Source: Scopulariopsis brevicaulis (taxonomy: Eukaryota; Ascomycota; Sordariomycetes; Microascales; Microascaceae). From it: a DNA stretch of 64,000 nucleotides. The translations under genes were made by a program, and so were the position numbers. The stretch lies in the NCBI GenBank assembly GCA_017657125.1, contig JAGFNX010000324.1, positions 124,001 through 188,000 on the forward strand, in the 5' to 3' direction. Shown here one piece after another: positions 23,107-34,900 of this stretch (its first letter is position 1; every line of letters starts with the position of its first letter). The notes beneath the pieces are model-generated. The model saw nothing but the letters and a program-made list of their open reading frames with translations. It was not told the DNA's origin and searched no databases.

Positions 23107-25317
23107 ATGTCGGCCCAACAACCTTCCCAGCTCAACATCGACCGCTACGTCGTCATCCACGTAGCTACCACGTGCGACGAGCATGGCGTTTACGTGACGA
23201 AAGACTCGGCCGAGGTGATTGAGCTTGGATGGATTCTCCTTGACGCGAAGTCTCTCGAGGAGGTATGCTCGCGGATACTCCCATCCCCTACTCCACTCTT
23301 GGCATCCCATTGTCAATCCGAGCCGTCCCGCTGATATCCCCTTTTACTCTTTAGGTTGCTCGTGATAGCGTCCTCGTCAAGCCCATCAACACCCCTATCA
23401 CGCCCCTCTGCAGTAAGTCGGCGTACCTCACGACCCTTCGCAGTTCTCTCGAGCACCCCAAAACCATCCGAGCCAAGACGGCAGGCTTGCCCCCTGCTTC
23501 TAGCTGGCATTGCCCCCTTTGAGAACCAACAACAATTGGGCCATGCTAACGCGTCCCTCTCCTAGCGAGCCTCACGACGTTGACTTGGGAACACGTTCGA
23601 AATGCCGGGACGTTTAGAGATGCGGTCAACCGGTTTGACGCGTTCGCCAACGAGCACCTTACCTCCCAGAACCTCGACTTCGTCTTTGTCACCCTCGACT
23701 CGTGGGACCTCCGTGTGCAGCTTCCCCGCGAGGCTCGGGATAAGGCCGTCGTCCTCCCTCCATACCTCCAGCACTCGCGTACGTTTGACCTCCGTACCGA
23801 GTACCAGCGGTGGCAGCAGCACCACCCCGAGTCGCTACCGTTCGGCCCCTCGATGTTGAGCAACATATGCGCTGCTCTCGAGGTTGAGCCCGTACAGTCC
23901 AGCGCTCCCATCAAGCACAACCTGCCCTTCCACCTGCAGGCACTCGCCCCTGCCTCTCCCCGCCGAGCGATGGAGGAAGCTGTCACCCTCGCCCGCGTGC
24001 TCCGCGGCCTGATTCGCAAGTCTCAGCCTGCTCACGAGCACCCGGACGTTCTGACCCGCCCGATGGACGCTAGAGCTGACGTTCGCGCCTTCCTCTCGGA
24101 GCGAAGCAAGGTCCTGCACATGTCTGGGCTACCCCACGACACTACCCAGTCCGAGCTGGAGAGCTGGTTCACTCAGTTCGGTGGTCGGCCGATTGCCTTC
24201 TGGACTCTGCGCACCCCAGAGCAGCACAAGCCTACTGGCACCGGCTTTGCCGTTTTCTCGTCCCACGAGGAGGTAGGTTTTCGTCCCATTGGCCGCACCC
24301 CTTATGAGCACGATCTTCTTCCCTTTCGCTCCCGTAAACGGAGCTTACTTCGACCCGTTTCGATGCTAACTGTCCTCCCTTGACTAGGCTGCCGAGAGCC
24401 TGTGCATGAACGGCCGCGCCCTGAACGAAAAGGCCATCGAGGTGTCTCCATCGTCGAGCCGTGTTCTTGACCGAGCCGCCGACATCCTCACCCCCTTCCC
24501 GCCCAGCAAGAACCGGCCTCGGCCCGGCGACTGGACCTGCCCTTCGTGTGGCTTCTCCAACTTCCAGCGTCGTACGGCCTGCTTCCGGTGTTCGTTCCCC
24601 GCCGGCCCCGCCGGCGGCGAGATGGGCTACGGATACGGCGGCGGCGGCTACGGCCCGCCTGCCATGGGTCCTCCTCCCCAGCACATGGGCCACCACGGCC
24701 CCATGGGCCATGGCGGTGGCCGCATGGGTGGCAGCGGTGTGGTTCCGTTCCGTGCCGGTGACTGGAAGTGTGGAAACGAAGTCTGTGGCTACCACAACTT
24801 CGCCAAGAACGTGTGCTGCCTCCGATGTGGTGCCAGCCGTGCCGGTGCTGCTGTCGTAGCTGACTCGGGCTACCCGTCTCCTATGGATGGTGGATCGAAC
24901 TACCAAATGAGCCAGTCCTCGATGCCTCCCGGTGCGCCGGGCCACGGCCCCTTCGCGTCCCCTGCTCCCAGCTTTGCGTCTGGCGGCAACTACGGGCAGC
25001 ACTTTGGTGGCCCCCCGAGCACCTATGCTCTTCCCTCCGGCATTGGCGGTGGCGCGGCGCCGTACCCGTCCCTGAACACGCACTTCGGACCTAACCCTGG
25101 ATCCCACTCCGCTGGTCCTTTTGACAGCCGTGCCGCGGAGGCCGCTTTCCAGTCGGCCACCAACGGCCCGGCTTCGGCTGGTCCGTCCAACAACTTCTAC
25201 ACCCAGAGTGAGAGCGACCCGTTCTCGTTCCTCTCCTCGGGCATGGGAGGCCTCTCGGTGGGTAACAACGAGTCCCGCCAGAACGGCGGCGTCCCCCCCA
25301 GCAAGTCTCCCGCCTAA
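23107..25317 (+). CDS. NRP1-like RNA-binding protein (exonuclease-like fold, RRM, two RanBP2 zinc fingers)
   Basis: Exons 23107-23262, 23355-23412, 23566-24272 and 24388-25317 join in frame to 616 residues. Layout: an exonuclease-like domain at about 10-170 (VIELGWILLD, VKPINTPITPLCTSLTTLTWEHV, VTLDSWDL); an RRM at about 252-330 (VLHMSGLP as RNP2, GTGFAVFSSHEEA as RNP1); RanBP2-type zinc fingers at about 351-378 (GDWTCPSCGFSNFQRRTACFRC) and about 428-456 (GDWKC..CGYHNFAKNVCCLRC); and a Gly/Ser/Pro-rich tail. The order matches yeast Nrp1, a stress-granule RNA-binding protein of unclear function. The first DxE acidic pair of active DEDD exonucleases reads HVA (residues 18-20), so RNA binding rather than cleavage is expected. 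The start fits the exonuclease-fold first strand directly. Confidence 0.9.
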
Positions 25318-26590
25318 GTTCCGATCGGAGTGAGATGTCCCTCGGCGGGGAGCACTTCGTGCTGCAACAGTTCAACCCCGCAGGGAACGAAACCTGTTCA
25401 TAACCTTTCATATTTTATACTGTCCTTGACTTCCCTTGACTACTTTGCGCAGAGAATGGCTGGCTTTGGAGTGAGGAGCATAGAGCATTTGGAGCCTTGG
25501 CAAGAGGGAGCCTTTGCGGAACTGGTTGTCTTTTCCCCATCAGGCAGGTTGGAATGGCAAGGTCGTTTCTTTTTTTGGTTTTGTTTTCCGTCGTTGTTTT
25601 TCCATTTCATCATCTGTTGTTTCGAGTATCTTTGTTCATCTTACTATTTTTCTATTTCTATTCAGGCACGGATCCGGGGGTAAGGGGACACGGTAAAAGA
25701 ATCTTGATCAAGTGTTGACATCTCCTTTTTTGTTGTTGCTGGATTCGGAAGCGACCCCCTCGTCGGACTGGAAAGGAAGGTCGTTTTGTTTTTCATGCAA
25801 AATCGAACAGGCCAGTGTCTCTGGAATTCCGGGCAAGGATGTTTGCGAAGGTGTTGCGAAAAGAAAATACGGCATAAAGGGCGCGACGGGGCGGTTGGAA
25901 AGGGAGGGGATACCTGGAACAAAAAATACCAAGGCGGGAGCTTCCGGAGTTGGCTTTTTTTGTTCATTGGTGGTATATGGAAGGCAAGGGGGCTGATGTC
26001 AAAACGGATGTTGAGGAGTGAGGGCTGGTGAAGGCGCGGGACGGGGGCTTTGGTCGTTGTGGCTCTTTTTTCGTCGTTTCAATTTTCGATTTGGTTTTCT
26101 TGCTAGAATGTTTATAATGGCTTGGAAGGGGGGGCTCGAGGGGTTTGAATGGTTTGAAATGGACTTGGTTCTTCCTTTCGGGAAAGGGGATGGGATGGAG
26201 TGGGAGTGGGGGTGCATAGCGGCAAAAGGGGGGAATTCAGGGGGTTCTCACGTTCGTTTTTTTATCTGAATCTAGCTATTTGAATTATTTTGTTTTGAGG
26301 TTTTTGTTTCTTTATGTAGATTTTTATGAAATCTCTTCTCTTCAAATGTAGCACTTTGAGGTTTGTGATGGGTGGTGAGTAGTATTGAGATGGTGGGAGC
26401 TAGGTAGGAGAGAGAAGGACATCTTATACTAGAGATGAGGTCCCGTCTTGCAGAGAGCTTGTACTACCCGACGTACACTCACTCGTACAAGGTCAAGGTA
26501 TGATACCCCGGAGTTGTATTCATTGCGGTGGTAGACGTCTTACACCACCTCGCCCACAAGCCACCTCAAGCTCAAACGGGACCGACTACA
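25318..26590. other. Intergenic region between convergent genes
   Basis: Contains the facing 3' ends of the NRP1-like gene and the F-box-like gene. T-rich runs at 25560-25680 and 26260-26330 fit 3' untranslated sequence. No further gene is seen. Confidence 0.5.
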
Positions 26591-28639
26591 CTACACGTCT
26601 AACATCTCCTCATCCTCATCCTCATCCCAACCTTCGTCCCAGTCCCCATTATCACCCTCACCCTCACCCGGACCCCCGTCACCACCCTCCCCCATCCCAA
26701 ACAACTCCATAAGCTGCACGATATGCGCCTCCCCCTCCCCCCCAATCCCCCCCTCAACACCAGCCCCCTCATCGTCGCTCTCATCATCATCCACATCCCT
26801 CACCACCCCATTCTCAAGGTCCGCCGCATACCCCTCATAATCAAAGTCAAAGTCCTCCTCCCCATAGTTATACCACGCCTGCGCCTTCAACTTATCATCC
26901 TCCGAAACCGTATCCCGGGCCCTCGAGAGCCCGTCCTTCACCACGGCTTCCAGGTCCCTCTGCTCCGCCTCCGTAGGTTGCCGCTCGTAACGCGGCATCT
27001 CAGCCAGCGCCTCCTCCTTCTCCTCTTTCGTCGCGTGCAGCGCCGTCCAGCCCCTGCACCCCTCCCAGTTGAGATCATAGTTCTCCCTGTCCGTCATGCG
27101 GAGCACGGGCATCTCGTCCACGGGGTACCGCTGCACCATCCCGTCCTCGCTGGGGAAGCCGATGCACCGCGCGACCTTGACTGCCTGAATCTCCTCTAAC
27201 CTCTCCTCCACCCGGATCCCCTCCTTCTCCTCCTCCGTCAGCGTGTCCCACCGCGCCTTCTTCGGGTGCCGCATCTTGTACATCCCGCTCGTGTCTACCC
27301 GCTCAAGCATCTCGTCCTCGTCGCTGAGGTACATCTCCCCCTCGGTCGGGATGGTGCCCCTGCATGTCCGCCAGTCCACGAGGCCCCACAGCGCCATGTT
27401 CTCGAGGTGGTCGTCGAGGTCTAGCTGCCGACGCGTCGCCTCCGCCATTGCGAGCTCGTCGGGGCGGTAGAGGTGCGTGTTTCCCACGCCCCAGCCCTCG
27501 AGGTGCCCGCGGCCCACCTCCCGGAAAGGAATGTCGAAAACGGTGACGCCGGCGGCCGCGAGGCGGACGTGCTCCGATCGGAGGGCGTAGTCGTACCGCA
27601 CCTTGAGCTCGACGAGCTCGGGGATCGTCGTGAACTTCCTGCGGTACAGGAGCTGCCACAAGGGAAAGAGGCCGCGCTGGCCAAGCATCAGCTTCGTCAT
27701 CGAGTCGGATGCCGGGCCGCGGATCGGGTCATTAAAGAGCATGCCGAGCTTGACCCAGAACAACTGTGTGTTGTACAGGTCGACGTCCGTCCAGAACCTC
27801 TTGTTTTTCATGAAGCCTACCCTTCCCCTGTTGCTCGCGACGTCCATGATTAGCCATATGCGTTTGAGTGTTGTGGCCATGGTCTTGGGGAAGCGGTGGC
27901 CGGAGCGCGCCATGAAGGCGATTATCTGCTGGACGTAGCGCTCCCGGTCGACTACCATGTGGTACCAGCGGAGGGAGGGGATGATGCGCGGCGTGTGGAC
28001 CCAGGGCTGGTTCGGGACCGGGTATCGCATCTCGTAGGCAAAGGTGCGTCCGGCGGGATCTTTGATGGTCGACGGGCCGTAGAGCTTAAATGGGAAGTCA
28101 GAGACGGCATCCGGAGCCTTCTTCCTGAGCCAGATGATAATCGAGGAGAGGAGGTGCCGGTCGATGGCGTCGTGAAAGTCGCGGCTGATGGAGTAGAGCT
28201 TGACGAGGTCCCTCGGGCGGAGGAAGAGACCCAGATGGGCCGTGATAACCGGGTGCCTCGAGATGGCATTGATGATATCGAAGCCTCTATGGTCAAGCGG
28301 AGGGTTGCTGTGATCAGGAGGAGCCACCCACGGATCCTCACCCCCAAAGTATTTCTGGATGTTCTCTTCGCTAAACTTGATCCTCTGGTGCGGATTTCCA
28401 TCCACCATCTCAACAATAAGGTCGATCCCCTTCTCGAGGGCCTCGTCGACGTGCGTCCCATCGAGGCGAATGCCCTGTTTGTCTACCTCCTCGCTAGACG
28501 GCGGCAGCTCGGCCAGTTGCTCTCGGGCGTAGCGCTGGATCGCCTCGGCGACCTGTAGAGCCGTCACGGGGTTGTCGGGGTCACTCCCGACGAGGAGTGC
28601 GGCGACCTGAGCGCGGGCAATGGAATCGAAGTCTTCCAT
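26591..28639 (-). CDS. F-box-like protein of unknown function with acidic tail
   Basis: Single-exon gene of 682 residues, with composition and codon use like its neighbours. I recognise no named family. Around residues 135-175 the segment FLRPRDLVKLYSISRDFHDAIDRHLLSSIIIWL resembles an F-box (Leu-Pro/Arg start, then a helix, then the V.R.F...I. pattern). Such boxes bind Skp1 in ubiquitin ligases. The middle part (about 180-420) is rich in aromatic residues and Arg. It contains WYHMVVDRERYVQQII and a stretch like FKNKRFWTDVDLYNTQLFWVKLGMLFNDPIRG (short parts quoted loosely). The last 70 residues are almost purely Asp/Glu/Gly. A predicted role as a substrate adaptor is inference only. Confidence 0.8.
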   Translation of the reverse strand: MEDFDSIARAQVAALLVGSDPDNPVTALQVAEAIQRYAREQLAELPPSSEEVDKQGIRLDGTHVDEALEKGIDLIVEMVDGNPHQRIKFSEENIQKYFGGEDPWVAPPDHSNPPLDHRGFDIINAISRHPVITAHLGLFLRPRDLVKLYSISRDFHDAIDRHLLSSIIIWLRKKAPDAVSDFPFKLYGPSTIKDPAGRTFAYEMRYPVPNQPWVHTPRIIPSLRWYHMVVDRERYVQQIIAFMARSGHRFPKTMATTLKRIWLIMDVASNRGRVGFMKNKRFWTDVDLYNTQLFWVKLGMLFNDPIRGPASDSMTKLMLGQRGLFPLWQLLYRRKFTTIPELVELKVRYDYALRSEHVRLAAAGVTVFDIPFREVGRGHLEGWGVGNTHLYRPDELAMAEATRRQLDLDDHLENMALWGLVDWRTCRGTIPTEGEMYLSDEDEMLERVDTSGMYKMRHPKKARWDTLTEEEKEGIRVEERLEEIQAVKVARCIGFPSEDGMVQRYPVDEMPVLRMTDRENYDLNWEGCRGWTALHATKEEKEEALAEMPRYERQPTEAEQRDLEAVVKDGLSRARDTVSEDDKLKAQAWYNYGEEDFDFDYEGYAADLENGVVRDVDDDESDDEGAGVEGGIGGEGEAHIVQLMELFGMGEGGDGGPGEGEGDNGDWDEGWDEDEDEEMLDV

Positions 28640-29424
28640 GTTTGTGTGTTTCTTGTAAGCTGTTGTAATGAGATTTGAATTTCTGGGACGGACGGAGAAT
28701 TGGAGGTCACTGCAGAATGAGAGAAAGGGATATGTGAGGAGACAAAGTTAGCAGAGGCCGAAGAGATCTAGAACCTAGAACATGAAGGAACAAACATGCA
28801 CGTCTCTTCCATTGTTCCCTGTTCTGAATAGAAACTGGAGCCTAATGGATGTGTGCACTGAATAGGAAGGAACGAAAGAATACAGGACCTAGGCAAGGAA
28901 GGAGCGACTTGCGCGAGCCTCAGGCAAGCAATGAAGCAGACGAAACTAGAATCAGGACTGGGTTGAGCAGTATACACGCGCCGCAGAATACATATAACAC
29001 GACACAATGGGCACGATCACCAACCTGTACAACCACGCATTCAAGCAAATTACTTTCTGATTACTTCCATCTTCAGCCAACTCTACCACGCCGTGGCTGA
29101 ATCCCAAATTCCCCGTCCCAGGGGCGGTGGCAACCGAATGGTATCATCGTACAGCACCCATCACAAGAACAGGGCAAGGTAAAGATAAGGGGTATTTATA
29201 GGCGCAGGACCTCCAGCTCCGGGCATACCGCCTGGCCCACAGGCATCCTCCCACTAAAATCAGTCTGGCGGAGAAGGCGACGTGGAACTGAGCTCGCTCA
29301 GCGTGCCGACAGGGTCACTGTCGGGTGGCGGCCCGGACTGCGGACTGTGCTGCGGAGTACCCAGGATAATGGCTATGCCAGCGTCTACGCCTTGATCCGA
29401 CGATGCTCGTCGGGGGCGCTCCGT
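28640..29424. other. Intergenic region upstream of the F-box-like gene
   Basis: Holds the F-box-like gene promoter and the HAT2 3' end, both on the minus strand. No gene is seen. Confidence 0.5.
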
Positions 29425-31222
29425 CTAGGAGTGGAGCTCCTCGATGGGCAGGTCCGGATCGTATGTGTTGACGATCGAGTCGGCCACTTTCCAGATCTGA
29501 AGCAGGTTGTCTTCCGCCGCGCTGCAGACCAGCCAGGGGTCCGTCGGGTTCCAAGTGAAGTCCGCCAGGTGGTTGGTGTGGCCACCATGCATAAACAGCC
29601 TGTTTGGAGTTAGTGTCAAACCATGCTTGTCCTGTCCGTGAAAACGACGCGGTGAAATCTAAAGTGGGGGATAACATACAGCTCAGGCGGGCCATCTTCC
29701 TGATCGTCAGGCAACTGCTCGTCTCCCACCTTGGAGAGGTCCCAAAAGATGATGCGCCGATCGTAGCTCCCGGTCCCAATGACACCGGGCTCGGTAGGGT
29801 GCCAGCTGAGCGACGTGACGGCGTCAGTGTGGCCTTCAAGGGTGTGCACCTTGTCCTTCACGTTTCGGATATCCCAGATGCCGATCGTCTTGTCTCCCGA
29901 CGCGGTCGCGAAGAGATATTCAGTCGTGGGGCTGAATCCGAGCGAGTTGATGGCATCGGTGTGGCCGTTCTTCGCCGTGAGCGACGACTTGTCCGTGTCC
30001 GGCAGGCGGACATCAATGATTTGCATCGTCAGGTCGTCGGATACACTGCCGATGAAGTTCTTGTGGAAGGGGTGGTACTGCACATCGTTGACGATGTGCT
30101 TGTGATGGGTATACTTGCGAACGGGCCTCAGCGTGGTGACGTCGGCCTGAACGTTTTGTAGGTCCCTGGTTGACACGTTAGCCAGTTCAGTCGATAAGCA
30201 GCTTCACGTCACAGATCCAAGCATGTTTCCGCCTCGGGTGGGTCGTCGTAAGAGGGTGCTCACCATAGACAAACGGTCTTGTCTTCGCTCCCGGAGGCTA
30301 GCTTGCCGGCCTCGTGCGGATTCCAGCTGAGCCCGAAGCCCTCGCCGTCGTGGCCGTGGAGCTCGATCTGAGGGTTGACCTTCCCCTGAGGCTGGCTGGA
30401 GTGCTTCGTGCGATCGAAGATGAGGATCTTGCCATCGATACACATAGTGGCCAGGATGTCCGGGTTCTGGGGCTGGTACCGCGCCTTGTTGACCTCGCCG
30501 GGGTGGTCAATCTTCTGAGTGATGTTGAACTTGATCTTGGCGGCATCGCCGGCCTTGCCATAGCCACCAACCTCACCCCGCTCATCGTCGTAGTCTTCCG
30601 CATTCGGCTCGGCCGGCTTGGGAATTTCCACCTCGGCGATCTGAAGGTAGTTTGGCTTTTCCTCCGATGTGTGAGTACCAATGAGGAGACGATGGATTCG
30701 GACATTCCTATCCTCGGGCTCTTTCACATCGGGGAACCACTGTGTGGTGAGAGTGGGCCACTCTAGAGCAGTGCTGGAGGGAGTCAGAACGAAGCACTCT
30801 CGACATACGTCCGTAAAGGGTATGGCGGTTTGTACCTAAGAATCATGTCGTAAAGAAAAGGGCTGTTCTTTTTCCATGTTTTGTACTCTTTGCGAATCGT
30901 CAGCGCCAAGGTTCTCCAAGCCTGCTTCTGTGGAGAGAAAGATCGCTTTCTTACCTTCGTTGATGAGCTTGTTCTCTTCGTTCTCTTCGTCGTCGAACGA
31001 CGCCATGTCGACTGCCGAGTCGAATTAGCGATTATTCCTTGTTTGCACCATGGATGAGGTGTGGCAGGGAGAGCGCAAGAGTTTATGTAGCGAGCATAAG
31101 GATACACCAGGGTAAGACAGCCATGGACTTGCGACGTATCCCACATCACAAAAATATGGGCACGTCGGGCGCGCCGAGTTGAACTTACCGTCGACTGGAG
31201 GGTCAACCTGCGCCGGAGCCAT
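29425..31222 (-). CDS. HAT2: Histone acetyltransferase type B subunit 2 / RbAp46-48-type WD40 protein
   Basis: Exons 31222-31189, 31011-30955, 30887-30836, 30773-30264, 30165-29680 and 29599-29425 join in frame to 437 residues. This family of histone chaperones binds the first helix of histone H4. It serves in the HAT1 complex (acetylating new H4) and often in other chromatin complexes. Seen: the N-terminal H4-binding helix EEYKTWKKNSPFLYDMIL; STALEWPTLTTQWFP; then seven WD-type blades, for example GFGLSWNPHEAGKLASGSEDKTVCLW, GSVSDDLTMQIIDVR and LFATASGDKTIGIWDIR. It ends in NLLQIWKVADSI. Length and blade order are those of Hat2/Msi1 proteins. Which of the two paralogues it is cannot be settled by eye. 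Confidence 0.93.
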
Positions 31223-31999
31223 TGTTTAGGGCTGGTTGGTCAAAAAGATGCCGGAATTGATGTCCGAAAGCTCAATTATAAGGGGTGTGTGGAAGCCGGG
31301 CTGTTAGCTTGTTGTAGCGGAGAAGGACGAATCAAGGTGGGATGATGAGGAACAACGGAGCTGCGTGAAGCTTCCTGTCGTGGCATGTCGCGAGAGCTCA
31401 GACCGACGCGTTAAGTGGGCTGGTGTTGGGGCTGGTGCCCGCGTGCCCCGCCACTTTCGTGGCGTTTCCCGCGTTATGCTGGCAGTGTCAGTGGCCGCTG
31501 CTAGCAGCTGCATGACCGCGGCTGACAGCACCAAAGTTTGCCCCACATCCTCGACGAGGTATGAACAGGTCAAGTCCCCGGATGTCTGCCCCACTGACGC
31601 AGAGGAGCATCTTGCAAGAATCCCTAGACCTCATCGTCGAACCCCATTGCACCGTTGTGTTTCGGGGCGTCTAATGCTGGTATAGACTTCTTTTGTTTGC
31701 TTTTCAGGACCGACAGCGCGATTGAAATATCCTTTCACACCCGCCGTCGTCACGCCTCGACAGTTACCACGCCGCCACCGCGCCAGCTTTCGCGACCGAG
31801 TGCTCTCTTTGTTCTGAACGACAGGTCTCGCCTAGAAGTCGTCGCCAGCCGCCGCTTCATGTTTCATTATTGATTTTTCATCGTTCACCATCGACCTCTT
31901 GCGCCTCGGCGGCTTCCCCGCAGGCCTCATTCTCCCTCGAACACCGCTTCGCGACCAACCTCCAGCCACAGACACGTCTCTCCACGATCTAGAGTCATC
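31223..31999. promoter_or_regulatory. Divergent promoter between HAT2 and XRN1
   Basis: The two start codons point away from each other, 777 bases apart. The XRN1 side is C/T-rich from about 31730. A histone chaperone and a cytoplasmic exonuclease may share regulatory sequence here, but no specific binding site is claimed. Confidence 0.45.
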
Positions 32000-34900
32000 A
32001 TGGGGTAAATCTCTACCTCCTCCCGAACCCCAGCAACCAGAAGCTAATGCGCCGCCGTCCAGTGTCCCCAAGTTCTTCCGATGGATATCGGAACGGTATC
32101 CCGGCATCTCCCAGCTCATCGCCGAGAACCGCATTCCCGAGTTCGATTGCCTATATGTATGCGCTGCCCAAAGCTTCCAAGCGACGTCGTACTCTCATCC
32201 GATCCATCCGCTGACTTTGGTCTCCTCTCTACTAGCTTGACATGAACGGTATCATCCACAACTGCACCCACAAAGATGCCGGCGAGGATGTCAGCTTCCG
32301 CCTCAGTGAGGAGGAAATGTTCATCCGCATATTCAACTACATCGAACACCTGTTTGGCAAGATCAAGCCTAAGCAGCTCTTCTACATGGCCATCGACGGC
32401 GTTGCTCCCCGAGCAAAGATGAACCAGCAGAGGTCCCGAAGGTTCAGGACGGCACTAGAAGCTGAGAAGGCCCGTGAAAAGGCCGTCAAGGAGGGTGTCG
32501 AGCTGCCAAAGGAGGCTCCTTTCGACAGCAACTGTATCACGCCGGGTGTGTTACGTCGTATTACTATTGTCCACGCTCTTGGCTAACTCTGGCCGCAGGA
32601 ACCGAGTTCATGGCGAAATTGACCCAGCAGCTGAAGTACTTCATCAACAAGAAGGTCTCCGAAGATACAGATTGGCAGCAGTGCCAAGTGATCCTGTCCG
32701 GCCATGAAGTGCCCGGAGAAGGTGAACACAAGATCATGGAGTACATCCGCAATGCGAAAGCGCAGCCGGATTACAGCCCTGATATCCGTCACTGCCTCTA
32801 CGGATTGGACGCAGATCTCATCATGTTGGGGCTTCTCAGCCACGATCCCCACTTCTGTCTTCTCCGCGAGGAGGTGACGTTCGGTCGCGCGTCCAAGACG
32901 AAATCCAAGGAGCTGGAGCACCAGAACTTCTATCTCATGCATTTGTGCATTGTGCGCGAGTACCTCGAGCTGGAATTCCAAGATCTCAAGGCCGATGGCG
33001 TCCTAAGCTTCCCCTTTGATCTCGAGCGCGTCATCGATGACTTTATCCTCATGGCCTTCTTCGTTGGCAACGATTTCCTGCCCAATCTGCCATGGCTCCA
33101 CATCAACGAGGGCGCATTGGCGCACATGTTTGGTCTCTACAAGAAGGTTTTGCCCCAATGCGAGGGGTATTTGAACGAGCTCGGTGTTATCAACCTGAAG
33201 CGCCTCGAACTCCTTCTGAACGAGCTCTCCAAGGCCGAGGCCGACCACTTTGAGGACGACGTCTCAAATGAGAAGTGGTTCCAGGCCAAGAAGATGGAGG
33301 AAGACCTTGGGAGCTCCGCCCCCAAGAAGAAGACGTCAAAGGGCCAGATCGTCATGTCCACTCCGCAAAAGGATCTCTGGAAGAAGAAGATTAAGCCATT
33401 CATCAACAACCGATCCTCGAAGCAGCTCAACCTCGGAACTGATCTCAAAGCTGAAGATCGCCAGTTTGTCATTACACTGGCCGAAACCCTCCGACTTCAT
33501 TGGTCCACTCCAGAGGATGATGATGGAAAGCGGAGTCTCGTCATCCAATTCCCTGCTAAGGACAGCGAGGCGGATGACGAAGACGACGACGAAGAGGCCA
33601 ATGTTGCTGTCTTCCGCATCGTGAAGCAGTACGACAGAGCGGTGGTGGTTGATGTCGCATCCGAGCAGGCCCAGGCCAACTACGAGAAGACATACCACGA
33701 CAAGTATGAGGCGTGGAAGGCCAAGTACTACCTACAGAAGTTCGAGTGGCCCCTCGAGTCGTACGAGACGGAGCTCGTCAAGCTCTGCGAGAACTACGTC
33801 CAGGGCCTCCAGTGGGTGTTGTACTACTACTACCGTGGCATCGCTTCGTGGCCGTGGTTCTACCAGTATCACTACTCACCCCTTACCTCTGGTATGTCTA
33901 GACTGCTCCTATCTCTATAGTCCGTCTTGAAAACCACTCTTTCGCTAACACTAAATTCCAGACGTTGTCAAGGGTCTCGGCGCGGATCTCAACTTCCACA
34001 AGGGCGAGCCGTTCAAGCCCTACGAGCAGCTGATGGGTGTGCTGCCCGACCGCAGCAAGGAGATTGTGCCCAAGGTGTACTGGGATTTGATGACGAATCC
34101 CAACTCGCCGATCATTGACTTCTACCCTCGAGACTTCGAGCTTGACATGAACGGGAAGAAGATGGAGTGGGAAGCCGTGGTCAAGATTCCCTTCATCGAT
34201 GAAAAGAGGTTACTGGCAGCCATGGCCCCGAAGAATCAGCTCCTCTCGCCGGATGAGGATGCGAGGAACCAGTTTGGTGTTCCGCTCAAGTTCACTTACT
34301 CGCCAGACGTCAATTTCGTCTACCCGTCATCGCTCGTCGGCATCTTCCCGGACTTGCCTTCTTGCCACTGTGTCGAGAACATCTTCGATATGCCCGATAC
34401 CGAAGGGCTTGAGTACAGGACTGGGCTCGTCAGCGGTGCGAAGCTAAACATTGAGGCCCTAGCCGGGTTCCCGACCCTGCACAACTTGCCGTACGAGGGT
34501 GTCCTGGTGGAAGGATACGGGATCAATGTCCACCAGTCTGAGAGCAGAAACCCGAGCATGATCATCACTCTTTTGGGCGCCGAACAGAGGGCCAATGTGG
34601 AGCACGGAAAAGCGAGGCTGGGCAAGAAGTGCTTCGTCGGCTATCCTTTCCTCCAAGAGGCGAAGATCATCAAGGTATCGGATTCCGAATTCAATTACGA
34701 GCTAGGTCCAGATGGCAGCGTCGTTCAGACCCGCCGTACTAGCCCTCGGGAAAACGAAGACTTCAGGAAGGAAACCAACTACATTGAGAACTGGCATGCG
34801 CGGCGGCTCGGTATCACCATCAGCACCGTGGAGTGTCTCGTCTACGTCCACATGCTGAAGGGTCTCGTCAAGACGGAGGCCGGCGCTCTTATCAAGGAGT

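Noticed and set aside
24232..25107. 291-codon minus-strand frame across the NRP1-like gene
   Set aside because: Antisense shadow of the Gly-rich and zinc-finger exon.
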